A stretch of DNA of 64,000 nucleotides, from NCBI GenBank assembly GCA_016125585.1, contig WGLL01000006.1, positions 307,066 to 371,065 on the forward strand, written 5' to 3'. The position numbers and the translations under genes were made by a program. The notes under the pieces were generated by a model. The model was not told the origin of the DNA. It was given only the letters and a program-made list of their open reading frames with translations, and made no database searches. Position 1 is the first letter of the stretch, and every line of letters starts with the position of its first letter. Source of the DNA: Caulobacter sp. Lineage in GTDB: Bacteria > Pseudomonadota > Alphaproteobacteria > Caulobacterales > Caulobacteraceae. Of this stretch, positions 36,139 to 44,990 are shown piece by piece.

Positions 36139-36828
36139 ATGGTCAAGCAAATCAAGCGCGCCAAGGCCTGGACCGGCGACCGCAACGCCATCCATTCCGT
36201 TGAAGACGCCGTCAAGCTGGTGAAGGCCAACGCCACGGCCAAGTTCGACGAAAGCATCGAGATCGCCGTCAACCTGGGCGTCGACCCGCGTCACGCCGAC
36301 CAGCAGGTCCGCGGCGTGGTCTCGCTGCCCTCCGGCACCGGCCGCGACGTCCGCGTCGCCGTCATCGCCCGCGACGCCAAGGCTGAGGAAGCCACGGCCG
36401 CCGGCGCTGAAGTCGTCGGCGCCGAGGACCTGGTGGAACGGATCCAGGGCGGCTTCATGGACTTCGACCGCGTCATCGCGACGCCGGACATGATGGCCCT
36501 CGTCGGCCGTCTGGGTAAGGTTCTGGGTCCGCGCGGCCTGATGCCCAACCCGCGTGTCGGCACCGTGACCCCCAACGTCGGTCAGGCCGTGAAGGACGCC
36601 AAGGGCGGCGCCATCGAGTTCCGCGTCGAGAAGGCGGGCATCGTCCACGCCGGCATCGGCAAGGCCAGCTTCACCGAAGAGGCTCTGCTGGCCAACGTCC
36701 GGGCTCTGGTCGACGCGCTGCAGAAGGCCAAGCCGACCGGCGCCAAGGGCATCTACGTCAAGCGCATTTCGGTGTCCTCGACGATGGGCCCGGGCTTCAA
36801 GGTCGACACCGCCAGCATCGGCGCCTGA
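36139..36828 (+). CDS. rplA: 50S ribosomal protein L1
   Basis: 229 aa. The L1 signatures ([35 protein letters not shown]) are intact. Part of the L1 stalk; in many bacteria it represses its own operon by binding the leader mRNA. A terminator follows at 36858, so rplKA form their own transcript rather than reading through to rplJL. Confidence 0.97.
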   Translation: MVKQIKRAKAWTGDRNAIHSVEDAVKLVKANATAKFDESIEIAVNLGVDPRHADQQVRGVVSLPSGTGRDVRVAVIARDAKAEEATAAGAEVVGAEDLVERIQGGFMDFDRVIATPDMMALVGRLGKVLGPRGLMPNPRVGTVTPNVGQAVKDAKGGAIEFRVEKAGIVHAGIGKASFTEEALLANVRALVDALQKAKPTGAKGIYVKRISVSSTMGPGFKVDTASIGA

Positions 36829-36857
36829 TCGACCAAAGAAGTCTGCAAAGACAGCTA

Positions 36858-36893
36858 CGGGCGGTCCCTCGCGGGGCCGCCCGTTTGCGTTTG
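36858..36893 (+). terminator. Intrinsic terminator after rplA
   Basis: An 11-bp stem CGGGCGGTCCC/GGGGCCGCCCG (36858-36883, one G-T pair) with tetraloop tcgc, followed by tttgcgttt. Confidence 0.85.
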
Positions 36894-36921
36894 GGCCCCT
36901 GAGCCTGGCCGGAAGGGGCCT

Positions 36922-37194
36922 CTATCCGGGCAGGCCGGTGAACCCCGCCTCGCGACGCACGGCCCGGGCCTTGCCGATCGCCGAGGGGGCGACCGCCTTC
37001 CAGTAGTCGGCGTCGTCGCCGCGCGCCTCGCCGAGCCGTTCGATGGCGCGAAGCCGTCGGGCCGCAGCGATGTCCAGCATGCGGGCGTGTTCGCCGCGGG
37101 CGGTGGCGTGGGGGAGGGGACGGAAGCGGCGCAGGCGTTTGGCGTCAAAGGCCCGCCAGACGGCGGCTTCCAGCTGTTTGGTATCGTGAAACAT
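36922..37194 (-). CDS. Small basic protein of unknown function
   Basis: 90 aa from ATG 37194 (MFHDTKQLEAAVWRAFDAK); a longer frame to 37302 is possible. It is Arg/Ala-rich and predicted helical (RLRRFRPLPHATARGEHARM, AAARRLRAIERLGE). No domain recognised. It lies between the rplA terminator and the DUF2236 gene; the ribosome site is weak. Confidence 0.5.
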   Translation of the reverse strand: MFHDTKQLEAAVWRAFDAKRLRRFRPLPHATARGEHARMLDIAAARRLRAIERLGEARGDDADYWKAVAPSAIGKARAVRREAGFTGLPG

Positions 37195-37295
37195 AACCAG
37201 ACTCGCGGGCCGGGCCGGCGCTTCTACGCGGGTCCAGGCCGGAGATAGAACCGAACTTTGCGGTCCTGAGGCAAACCGCCATCGGGCGGCTTCGT

Positions 37296-37323
37296 TCCCC
37301 ATATGGGGATCAATTGTGGATAA
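37296..37323. promoter_or_regulatory. Palindrome and consensus DnaA box
   Basis: A perfect 14-bp palindrome TCCCCATATGGGGA (37296-37309) is followed by TGTGGATAA (37315-37323), which reads TTATCCACA on the minus strand, the exact consensus DnaA box. Both lie upstream of the small basic ORF in a 156-nt gap. Functional status is unknown. Confidence 0.35.
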
Positions 37324-37350
37324 ATTAAGAGGCGTTCGGCGTGTAGGCGG

Positions 37351-38265
37351 TCACGCCGCCGCCATGATCGGGTCCGCGTCCAGCCCCGCCTCGCGCAGCA
37401 GCCGCGCCTGGACCGCGGGCTTGCGATAGAGGAAGTCGGCCGGCAGGCCCATCCGCAGACAGGCTTGGCGATGCGGCGCGTCGGCGGGCGCGACCCGGTC
37501 GGCCAATCGTCCGGCCAGCTTTAGGGCCAGGCTGTCGGCCACGGTCAGATCCCAGTCGCGACCGAGCTTGAGCGCCCGCCGCACCACCGGCGGCAACAGC
37601 GACACCGATCCCCGCGCCAGGGCGCGATGCATGAATTTCGGCACGGTCGGCGCGGCCTGGCCGGAGGTGATGATGGCCAGGAACTCATCGACAATCGGAT
37701 GCGCCTCGAAACGCGGCGCGAGCCTCTTCATCATTCCGTGGAAATCGGCGCTGGAGCGCAGCGGCGTCCTGACGCCATACAGCCGGCCGACCGCCGAACC
37801 CTCCTGGTAGAAGCGCGTCTTGTCCGCCTCGCTCAGCGGCGCCACGAAGCGATCATAGGCGGTGAGAAAGCCGTAACCGGCCGTGGCCGCCACCCAGTCG
37901 AGCAGCTCGGGATCGAGGGCCTGATAGGCCTCGCCGCCGGGAGTCTTGCCGCCGACCCGCGCATGCATGTTGCCGACCCCCTGGATCACCCGCCGCGCGG
38001 CGCTGGCCGGGCCATAGACCCCGACCATGGCGGCGACGCCGGTGCGCCGCGAGCGCCCGATCGGGTCGGCCTTGTAGGTCGAATGGTCCCAGACCCCTGA
38101 GCGGATGCGGGCGTCGGCGAATTCCAGCAGCACCGCGGCGACCCCGCCGACGCCAAGCGCGACCTGGTTCTTGTAGACGCGCCAGGCGACCGAGCCGGGA
38201 TGGACCAGCGCCGCCTCGCCCGGCGGGTTGGCGAAGTCGATCTTCCAGCCGAGGTAGGAGGTCAT
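37351..38265 (-). CDS. DUF2236 (MpaB/latex-clearing type oxygenase-like) protein
   Basis: 304 aa from ATG 38265; a GTG at 38274 is also possible. The DUF2236 pattern GVWDHSTYKADPIGRSRRTG, GVYGPASAARRVIQGV and DFHGMMKRLAPRFEAHP is clear. The family includes haem-dependent oxygenases such as latex-clearing protein and MpaB; conserved His/Lys/Arg residues are visible (HARVGG, RFVAPLSEADK). Substrate unknown. It is divergent from a TetR gene with an imperfect palindrome between them, so it is probably the regulated target. Confidence 0.85.
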   Translation of the reverse strand: MTSYLGWKIDFANPPGEAALVHPGSVAWRVYKNQVALGVGGVAAVLLEFADARIRSGVWDHSTYKADPIGRSRRTGVAAMVGVYGPASAARRVIQGVGNMHARVGGKTPGGEAYQALDPELLDWVAATAGYGFLTAYDRFVAPLSEADKTRFYQEGSAVGRLYGVRTPLRSSADFHGMMKRLAPRFEAHPIVDEFLAIITSGQAAPTVPKFMHRALARGSVSLLPPVVRRALKLGRDWDLTVADSLALKLAGRLADRVAPADAPHRQACLRMGLPADFLYRKPAVQARLLREAGLDADPIMAAA

Positions 38266-38293
38266 GTCGGTCACGGCCGCGCTCCGTCGATGC

Positions 38294-38319
38294 AAAAAGA
38301 TATCAGCCGATACGTTTTT
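38294..38319. promoter_or_regulatory. Imperfect palindromic operator candidate between DUF2236 and TetR genes
   Basis: A 26-nt imperfect palindrome at 38294-38319: aaaaa ga TATC agcc GATA cg ttttt, with 10 of 13 positions symmetric. It is AT-richer than its surroundings and lies 29 nt from the DUF2236 start and 62 nt from the TetR start, a good position for TetR control of both promoters. Confidence 0.5.
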
Positions 38320-38380
38320 GAGTCTGTATCCTCCGCCGGCTTTTGTGACAAGTCGGGGAGGGCCGTGGCATAGGAGCGCC

Positions 38381-39064
38381 ATGTCGAGATCTGATGGACA
38401 GGCCTGGGAGGCGGCGAGTGGATACCGCAAGGGCGAGGCGGCGCGGGCGCGCATCCTCGAGGCGGCGCTGTCGGCCTTCGGGGCAAATGGCTTCAAGGGC
38501 GCCACCACCCGGCAGATCGCCGAGGAGGCCGGGGTCAATCTGCCGGCGCTGAAATACTATTTCGGCGGCAAGGAAGGGCTCTATCTGGCCTGCGCCGAAG
38601 AGATCGTCGAACGCTACCGCCGCCAGATGCTGGGCCCCATCCTTGAGGCCCAGGCCGGGCTGGAGGCCGACGGCTCGCCGGCCCAGGCGCGGGCCTCGCT
38701 CAAGATCGTCATCGCCGCCCTGGCCGACCAGATGATGGAAAGCCGCGAGGCCGAGGCCTGGACCGGCTTTGTCCTGCGCGAGATGGCCGAACCGGGCCCT
38801 GCCTTCGACATCCTCTATGGCCAGGTCTGGGCCCCGGGGCTGGACCTCATCGCCTATCTGATCGGCGTGGCGCGGGGCGAGGGCGTCAGCCGCAAGGCGG
38901 CGCGTATCGAGGCGCTGTTGCTGGTGTCCAGCCTCTCGGCCTTCAGCACGGCCCGGCCGATGTCGCTGAAATACCTCGCCTGGCCGGACGCCGGCGGCGA
39001 GCGCTTCGCCCGGGTGATGCGGATCGTCGACGAGCGCATCGACGGCGTTACGGGCCGATCTTGA
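38381..39064 (+). CDS. TetR/AcrR-family regulator (DUF1956/CerR-type C-terminal domain)
   Basis: 227 aa from ATG 38381, ribosome site aggag. The HTH is in ARARILEAALSAFGANGFKGATTRQIAEEAGVN (read in parts, about 22-54) followed by ALKYYFGGKEGLYLAC. The C-terminal part resembles the DUF1956/YbiH subgroup. Divergent from DUF2236, which it probably represses. It immediately precedes the rplJL promoter region. Confidence 0.88.
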   Translation: MSRSDGQAWEAASGYRKGEAARARILEAALSAFGANGFKGATTRQIAEEAGVNLPALKYYFGGKEGLYLACAEEIVERYRRQMLGPILEAQAGLEADGSPAQARASLKIVIAALADQMMESREAEAWTGFVLREMAEPGPAFDILYGQVWAPGLDLIAYLIGVARGEGVSRKAARIEALLLVSSLSAFSTARPMSLKYLAWPDAGGERFARVMRIVDERIDGVTGRS

Positions 39065-39394
39065 GCCCCGAAGGGGGTAGGCTGTTGCCTTGCCGGCCAT
39101 CTTCCCCTATAGGCCCGCGCTTCCGCTGACGGGTTCGCCCGCTGGCGGTCCTGTCCGAGAACTGCGGGGCGGTGGGGTCACCACTGCCTTTATCCGAGGA
39201 AGAGCCCTTCCTCAGCCGCTGGGAGACGGGGATGGCAGACAAGATTTCGCGCCGGCCTCTTTCAGGAGCCGCGGGCGGGTTCGCTGCTTCCTTCGGACAG
39301 TTTGAGACGGCCTGAAGCCCGGAGCTTGCTCCAGGCGCCAGGCCATGTTCGGCGGCCGGATCGTCCGGTCGTCGCATCCGAGTAGGAGACCGCA
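39065..39394 (+). promoter_or_regulatory. rplJL promoter and long leader
   Basis: This 330-nt stretch has no ORF. TTGCCT (39085-39090), a 17-nt spacer and TATAGG (39108-39113) form a good sigma-70 type promoter just after the TetR stop. The predicted leader is about 270 nt, long enough for the autogenous L10 leader control known for rplJL operons. The ribosome site gtaggaga precedes rplJ. I could not fold a specific L10-binding structure by eye. Confidence 0.6.
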
Positions 39395-39910
39395 ATGGAC
39401 CGCGCTCAAAAGCAGGCAACGATCGACACGCTCAAGGGCGTGTTTGCCGATGCCGGCGCCGTGGTCGTGACCCACAACATGGGTCTGACCGTTGCGGAAA
39501 TGACTGCACTGCGTGGCCGCCTTCGTGAAGAAGGCGCCAAATTCCAGGTGGTGAAGAACACCCTGGCCCAGAAGGCCCTGATCGGCGCGGAAAGCGAAGC
39601 TGGCTCCAGCCTGTTCGCCGGCCCGTCGGCCATCGCCTATGCGCCCGATCCGGTGTCCGCCGCCAAGGTCATCACCCAGTATGCCAAGGAAAACGACAAG
39701 CTGGTCGTCGTCGGCGGCATGATGGGCGCGACCCTCCTGGACGAGAACGGCGTCAAGGCTCTCGCCTCGCTGCCCTCCCTCGACCAACTGCGTGGCAAGA
39801 TCATCGGGCTCATCCAGGCTCCCGCGACCAAGGTCGCCGGCGTCCTGCAGGCTCCGGCCGGTCAGCTGGCGCGGGTGTTCAACGCCTACGCCACCAAAGA
39901 CGCCGCGTAA
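39395..39910 (+). CDS. rplJ: 50S ribosomal protein L10
   Basis: 171 aa. MDRAQKQATIDTLKGVFADAGAVVV, the LRGRLREEGAKFQVVKNTLA segment and an L7/L12-binding C-terminal helix (LARVFNAYATKDAA) fit L10. Anchors L7/L12 dimers at the stalk. rplL follows after 63 nt. Confidence 0.97.
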   Translation: MDRAQKQATIDTLKGVFADAGAVVVTHNMGLTVAEMTALRGRLREEGAKFQVVKNTLAQKALIGAESEAGSSLFAGPSAIAYAPDPVSAAKVITQYAKENDKLVVVGGMMGATLLDENGVKALASLPSLDQLRGKIIGLIQAPATKVAGVLQAPAGQLARVFNAYATKDAA

Positions 39911-39973
39911 CCGCACAGGTCATCTCCGCAAACACCTCTCATCCCCGCAAGGGACAACCTTTAGGAATACCCA

Positions 39974-40354
39974 ATGTCGAAGCTCGAAAAGATCGTTGAA
40001 GACCTGTCGGCCCTGACCGTCATGGAAGCCGCTGAACTCTCCAAGCTGCTGGAAGAAAAGTGGGGCGTCTCCGCCGCCGCGCCGGTCGCCATGGCCGCCG
40101 GCCCGGCCGCCGCCGCTCCGGCCGAAGCCGCTGAAGAGCAAACCGAGTTCACCGTTGTTCTGACCGCCGGTGGCGACAAGAAGATCAACGTGATCAAGGA
40201 AGTCCGCGGCGTCCGTCCGGACCTCGGCCTGAAGGAAGCCAAGGACCTCGTCGAAGGCGCTCCGCAGAACGTCGTCGAGAACGTCTCCAAGCAACAGGCT
40301 GACGAAATCGCCAAGAAGCTGACCGAAGCCGGCGCCACCGTCCAGGTGAAGTAA
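39974..40354 (+). CDS. rplL: 50S ribosomal protein L7/L12
   Basis: 126 aa. N-terminal dimer domain ([25 protein letters not shown]), Ala-rich hinge (about 35-55) and C-terminal domain with [13 protein letters not shown] and [15 protein letters not shown] ending are all present. Recruits translation factors. A strong terminator follows, so the rplJL transcript ends here rather than continuing into rpoB, which lies 7 kb downstream. Confidence 0.97.
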   Translation: MSKLEKIVEDLSALTVMEAAELSKLLEEKWGVSAAAPVAMAAGPAAAAPAEAAEEQTEFTVVLTAGGDKKINVIKEVRGVRPDLGLKEAKDLVEGAPQNVVENVSKQQADEIAKKLTEAGATVQVK

Positions 40355-40387
40355 GCTTCGAACCAGCACTTGCTGTTCGAACAGAGA

Positions 40388-40418
40388 GGGCCCGCGGAGC
40401 AATCCGCGGGCCCTTTTT
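40388..40418 (+). terminator. Intrinsic terminator after rplL
   Basis: A perfect 11-bp stem GGGCCCGCGGA/TCCGCGGGCCC with GCAA loop, followed by ttttt (40414-40418). On the minus strand it lies just beyond the small ORF that follows the M61 gene and could stop that transcript as well. Confidence 0.92.
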
Positions 40419-40426
40419 CCTGGGGT

Positions 40427-40543
40427 CTAGAACGCGTCCTCGGGCCCCTTCCGGGCCCGCCGCCGCTCGTACCGGTTGCCGGCGAACACCACCCCGCCCG
40501 CACCCACCACGATCAGCAGCAGATCGGGGATAAAGCCGAACAC
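40427..40543 (-). CDS. Candidate 38-aa single-TM protein
   Basis: This frame is below the size usually called. It starts with GTG 40543, immediately after the M61 stop codon (TAG GTG), and ends with TAG at 40429-40427. Its product reads as a short hydrophobic helix (FIPDLLLIVVGAGGVVFAG) followed by a positively charged tail (NRYERRRARKGPEDAF), a proper inside-positive single-pass membrane protein. It would be translated by coupling with the peptidase gene. No family known. Confidence 0.5.
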   Translation of the reverse strand: MFGFIPDLLLIVVGAGGVVFAGNRYERRRARKGPEDAF

Positions 40544-42502
40544 CTATTTCTTCCGCGGCGCCAGCAGATCCCCCAGCCGGTCCGGCGTCCCCTTGATCCG
40601 CTCCAGCTTCGGGTAACGAAGGCCCCCGGCCCAGATCAGATCGACGACGCGATAGTGGTCGCCGTCCTTGACGATCATCTGGATCTTGCCGTCGCCGGCC
40701 TTGGCGGCGGTGATGGCGTCGCGCAGCACCCGGGCGCTGTAGGCTTCGCCATCGACGGCGACGATCGACATGCCGACGGCCATCCTGGCCTTGAAGGCCG
40801 GCCCCTCCCACTGCACGCCGATGATCTCGCCGTTGGGCTTGAGGGTCAGCCCGACCGAATAGGTGAAGTCGTTGCGCTTGTAGAGGTTTTCGGACTGCTT
40901 CTGATAGGCGCTGGGCGTGTCGTCATAGACCAGCTTCCAGCCGCCCCGGGTCAGGCCGTCCAGCGGCGCGCCCTCGGCATGGCCGTCGAGCCGCGTCTTG
41001 AGAAAGCCCGCCCAGTCATAGGGCGTGACCGCGTTCAGGTCGGCGACCACATCCTCGAAGGCGTAGGTCTGCGGGACATAGGCGCCATCCTGCTTGCCGA
41101 AGAACCGCCGGGCGAAGTCGTCGAGCGACTTCTTGCCGCCGGTCTGCTCGCGGATCAGGCTGTCGGCGTCGAGCCAGATCAGCAGGCCCTCGGAGTAATA
41201 GTCCTCCGACCGCTGCCAGCTGGTCCAGGCCTTGGGCCGGCGGGCGGCGATGATCGGATCGTTGGTGGTGTCCTGCAGCGCGCGCCACGACCGGCCGACC
41301 CGGGCGTCATAGGTCGCCGCCGTCAGAGCGAAGGCGTCCAGGGCGTCCTGGCGGCTCCACAGACCCGACCGGGCCGACAGCACATAGCCCCAGAACTGGG
41401 TCTGGCCCTCATAGACCCACAGCAGGCTGTCACGCATCGGGGTGGCGTAGTCGGGCGTCCACAGATCGGCCCCACGGCGGAACTTGCCGTTCCAGCTGTG
41501 GGTATATTCGTGGGGCAGCAGGTCGCGTTCCGGCGCCATGCGGCTCCAGTCGGTGAAATATTCCGGCTCGACGCCGTTCTCCGAACTGCGGTGATGCTCC
41601 AGTCCGATGCCGCCCATGCGGTCGGTCAGCGACAGCAGGAAGTCGTAGCGGTCATACTGGCGCGTGCCGAACAGCCGGTCGGCCTGGGTCACCAGGTTGC
41701 GGTGCTTCTCGATCTGCTCGTCGGTCGCGTCCAGTAGTTCCGGCCGGTCGGCGACGATGTTCAGCTTGACCGGCGAGCGGCCGCCCGGATCCAGGTCGAT
41801 CTGGCGATAGTAGCGGCCGGCGAACATCGGCGAATCGACCAGGGTCTCGAAGCTGACCGGCTTGAACCGGTGACGGTCTCCCTCGTCCGCGGCGACATCC
41901 AGGGCGACGCCGTACTTCCAGCCCTCGGGCAGGATCACCGTCGGCTCGATCATGATTTGGCGGGTGAAATAGCCGGCCGGATACAGGGCCATGGAATTCC
42001 ACTGCAGGTTCAGCATCTCCTGGGTCATCACGATGCGGCCCTGGGCGCTGGCGGTCGGGGCGATGAACTGGAACTGCGCCTCGATGCTCTTCGCGCCGGC
42101 CGGAACATCCACATGGAAGGCGTAGATGTTGACGGTGTCCCGGGTCCAGGCCAGCGGCTTGCCGTCGGCGGTCAGCACCAGGCCCGCCACCTTCTCGATC
42201 TGACCGCGCGGCGCGTGATTGCCGGGCAGCCACTCCGGATAGAGCAGGGTCAGCGGCCCGGGCCCCGCGACGGGGATGGTCTGCGTCACCCGGAAGATCC
42301 GCCGATCAAGGTCCGTGGCGTCGACCGTCAGTTTCAGGACCCCCGGGTAGGGAATGTCCCGGGCCGCGGGGACCGGCGCCGGCATCGAAACCGGCTGCGG
42401 CGCGGCGGGGAGGGCGGCAGGGGCGTTCTGGGCGAGGGCCGGAGTGGCGAGGGCCAGCCCGGCGAACGCCAGGCAGGCGGTGGCGGAAATTGCGCGGATC
42501 AA
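40544..42502 (-). CDS. M61-family metallopeptidase (glycyl aminopeptidase type) with PDZ domain
   Basis: 652 aa, signal peptide MIRAISATACLAFAGLALATPALAQ. An N-terminal M61 beta domain (about 55-230) precedes the gluzincin site HEYTH (His331, Glu332, His335) with Glu365 in VYEGQTQFWG as the third ligand; GLEHHRSS is also typical. A C-terminal PDZ-like domain (about 545-625) contains IGVQWEGPAFKARMAVGMSIVAVDG (read in parts). Periplasmic aminopeptidase acting on N-terminal Gly/Ala peptides is the family role. A tiny membrane ORF follows directly. Confidence 0.93.
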   Translation of the reverse strand: MIRAISATACLAFAGLALATPALAQNAPAALPAAPQPVSMPAPVPAARDIPYPGVLKLTVDATDLDRRIFRVTQTIPVAGPGPLTLLYPEWLPGNHAPRGQIEKVAGLVLTADGKPLAWTRDTVNIYAFHVDVPAGAKSIEAQFQFIAPTASAQGRIVMTQEMLNLQWNSMALYPAGYFTRQIMIEPTVILPEGWKYGVALDVAADEGDRHRFKPVSFETLVDSPMFAGRYYRQIDLDPGGRSPVKLNIVADRPELLDATDEQIEKHRNLVTQADRLFGTRQYDRYDFLLSLTDRMGGIGLEHHRSSENGVEPEYFTDWSRMAPERDLLPHEYTHSWNGKFRRGADLWTPDYATPMRDSLLWVYEGQTQFWGYVLSARSGLWSRQDALDAFALTAATYDARVGRSWRALQDTTNDPIIAARRPKAWTSWQRSEDYYSEGLLIWLDADSLIREQTGGKKSLDDFARRFFGKQDGAYVPQTYAFEDVVADLNAVTPYDWAGFLKTRLDGHAEGAPLDGLTRGGWKLVYDDTPSAYQKQSENLYKRNDFTYSVGLTLKPNGEIIGVQWEGPAFKARMAVGMSIVAVDGEAYSARVLRDAITAAKAGDGKIQMIVKDGDHYRVVDLIWAGGLRYPKLERIKGTPDRLGDLLAPRKK

Positions 42503-42720
42503 GACAGGTCACTCATGCGGGAGGATGGACGAGGTCATTGGAGCCGCTGGAGAGGTCTGAGACAAGGGCGCCTGGTCAATCGGCCGGCGTGATCGGTCTG
42601 CGGGGACGCCCTTTATGCGGTCCTTATGCCCCGGGGCCCCCTTCCACATCGAAACCAGATGCAGCCCGCCGATAGGGAGGGGGCGTTGCGGCCCCGGCAA
42701 GCGGGCGCCGGGAGGCCCAC

Positions 42721-44655
42721 ATGCTGTCATCGACATCCCCCGCCGTTCCAGCCGGTTCAGATCCGGTGCAGGCGGCCATGCCCCGGAGCGGAAAACGGCG
42801 CTCGGGGTTCTGGTTGCTGACGCTCGGCTCGGTCGGCGTGGTGTTCGGCGACATCGGCACCAGTCCCCTCTATGCGATGCGCGAGGCCCTGGCCCATACG
42901 ACGGGCATGCCGACCTCGATGGCCGCCCTGGGCGTCGTTTCTCTGGTGTTCTGGGCCCTGACCCTGGTGGTGACCATCAAGTATCTCGTCGTCGTTCTAC
43001 GGGCCGACAACAAGGGCGAGGGCGGCACCCTGGCGATGATGGCCCTGGCCCAGCACGCCGTGGGGCGGCGGACCTGGCTGGTCTTCCTCCTGGGCGTGAT
43101 CGGCGCGGCGCTCTTTTACGGAGATGGCCTGATCACCCCGGCAATCTCGGTGCTGTCGGCGGCGGAAGGCGTCGTCGACGCGCCGGGTGTCGGCGAGGCC
43201 TTTCGGCCCTTTGTCCTGCCCACGGCGGCTCTGATCCTTGTCGCGCTGTTCATGGTGCAATCGCGGGGGACGGCCAGCGTTGGCCGGTTCTTCGGCCCCG
43301 TCACCCTGGTCTGGTTCCTGGTTCTGGCGGCGATGGGCCTGGCCCAGATCGTCCGTGAGCCCGCCATCCTGATGGGGCTGAACCCCATCCATGGCGTCAG
43401 CCTGTTCGCCCATAACTGGCTGCTCGGCGCGGCGGTTCTGGGCAGCGTGTTTCTGGTGGTGACCGGCGCCGAGGCCCTCTACGCGGATATCGGCCATTTC
43501 GGCAAAGGACCCATTCGCACGGCCTGGCTGACGGTGGCCTTTCCGTGTCTGATGCTCAACTACCTGGGCCAGGGCGCCCTGGTACTGCAGGATCCGGCGG
43601 CTGCCGAAAACCCCTTCTTCCGGATGATCCCGCCGTTCGCCTACTGGCCGGTGCTGGCCCTGACCACGGCGGCCACGGTGATCGCCAGCCAGGCGGTGAT
43701 CACCGGCGCCTTCTCGATCACCCAGCAGGCCGTGCAACTCAATCTGCTGCCGCGAATGAACATCCGACGGACCAGCGAGACGGTCGCGGGACAGATCTAT
43801 GTGCCGGCGATCAACACCCTGCTCATGGTCGGCGTTCTGGCGCTGCTGTTCATGTTCCGCAACTCTTCCAACCTGGCGGCGGCCTACGGCATCGCCATCA
43901 CCGCCACCATGGTGATCACCGTCCTGCTGTTGTTCATCATCGCGCGACGCTCATGGCGCTGGCCGCTGCTCGGCGCCCTCGCCCTCTGCGCGCCCTTTCT
44001 GCTGGTCGATCTGGTGTTCTTCGGCGCCAATACCTTCAAGATCGTCCAGGGCGGCTGGTTCCCCGTGGCCCTCGGCGCCGGCCTCATTCTGATCATGTGG
44101 ACATGGAGCCACGGGACCCGGGTGCTGTCGGAAAAGACCCGCCGGGACTCTGTTCCCCTGGCCGATCTGATCGAAACCCTGCGTGTCCATCCGCCACACC
44201 GCACGGAGGGGACGGCGATCTTCCTGACCTCTGATCCGGAGATCGCTCCGGTCGCCCTGATCCACAATCTCAAGCACAACCGCGTGCTTCATCAGCGAAA
44301 CGTCATCCTGACCGCCCGGACCGAGGACCGTCCCTATGTCGCCGACGCCGAGCGGCTGCAGCTGCGCCGCCTCAACGAGAGCTTCTGGGCCCTAACCGTC
44401 CGATATGGCTTCATGGAATCGCCTGACCTGCCGCGAGCGCTTGCCCTGTGCACGCCCGAGGGTCTCGCCTTCGATATGATGGCCACGTCCTTCTTCGTCG
44501 GTCGCCGGACCGTGGTGGCGACCCCCGGCGGCGCCATGCCTCTGTGGCAGGACAAGCTGTTCATCTTCCTGATGCGCAACGCGGCCAACCCGGTCGACTT
44601 CTTCCGGATTCCGCCAGGCCGGGTGGTGGAGATGGGCGCCCAGGTTGTCGTCTAG
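42721..44655 (+). CDS. kup: Low-affinity potassium uptake protein Kup
   Basis: 644 aa. Kup/HAK signatures LTLGSVGVVFGDIGTSPLYA, ADNKGEGGTLAMMALA and the late AEALYADIGHFGKGPIR are clear, with about 12 membrane helices and a cytoplasmic C-terminal tail. Probably a K+/H+ symporter. A gggagg ribosome site precedes ATG 42721. A kdpDE-like pair lies convergently downstream with no kdpFABC in the window. Confidence 0.95.
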   Translation: MLSSTSPAVPAGSDPVQAAMPRSGKRRSGFWLLTLGSVGVVFGDIGTSPLYAMREALAHTTGMPTSMAALGVVSLVFWALTLVVTIKYLVVVLRADNKGEGGTLAMMALAQHAVGRRTWLVFLLGVIGAALFYGDGLITPAISVLSAAEGVVDAPGVGEAFRPFVLPTAALILVALFMVQSRGTASVGRFFGPVTLVWFLVLAAMGLAQIVREPAILMGLNPIHGVSLFAHNWLLGAAVLGSVFLVVTGAEALYADIGHFGKGPIRTAWLTVAFPCLMLNYLGQGALVLQDPAAAENPFFRMIPPFAYWPVLALTTAATVIASQAVITGAFSITQQAVQLNLLPRMNIRRTSETVAGQIYVPAINTLLMVGVLALLFMFRNSSNLAAAYGIAITATMVITVLLLFIIARRSWRWPLLGALALCAPFLLVDLVFFGANTFKIVQGGWFPVALGAGLILIMWTWSHGTRVLSEKTRRDSVPLADLIETLRVHPPHRTEGTAIFLTSDPEIAPVALIHNLKHNRVLHQRNVILTARTEDRPYVADAERLQLRRLNESFWALTVRYGFMESPDLPRALALCTPEGLAFDMMATSFFVGRRTVVATPGGAMPLWQDKLFIFLMRNAANPVDFFRIPPGRVVEMGAQVVV

Positions 44656-44678
44656 GCCGGTGGAGGAGGGCGTCCGCC

Positions 44679-44990
44679 ATGGCCATGCAGGGCGTGATTC
44701 TGGCCTTCATCGCGCGGATCGAGGTCTGGAGGCTGTCCGGCGAGCCAGCCGCCCTGGAGTGTCTGCTGGTCGAGATCGGGGCCCACTGCCAGGCGGCGGG
44801 CGATCTGGCGGCTTTCCTGGACGCGCTGTCCCTGGTGGCGGCTCTGGCTGATGACGGAACCGACGAGGGCAGGGAAACGACCAGGGTCTATCGCCGCCTT
44901 GCCCGCCGCCTCCGGCAGAACCCTGGCGCCGAGCCCGGGCGCCAGACCCTCAGGTCGTCAGAAAGCGATAGCCCACGCCGGCTTCGGTGA
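44679..44990 (+). CDS. Small protein downstream of kup, unknown function
   Basis: 103 aa from ATG 44679 with a strong ribosome site (ggaggaggg). MAMQGVILAFIARIEVWRLSGEPAALECLLVEIG reads as a helical N-terminal half; the tail is Arg-rich (RVYRRLARRLRQNPG). It overlaps the 3' end of the response-regulator gene on the opposite strand by 41 nt. Its proximity to kup (23 nt) suggests cotranscription. No domain recognised. Confidence 0.5.
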   Translation: MAMQGVILAFIARIEVWRLSGEPAALECLLVEIGAHCQAAGDLAAFLDALSLVAALADDGTDEGRETTRVYRRLARRLRQNPGAEPGRQTLRSSESDSPRRLR

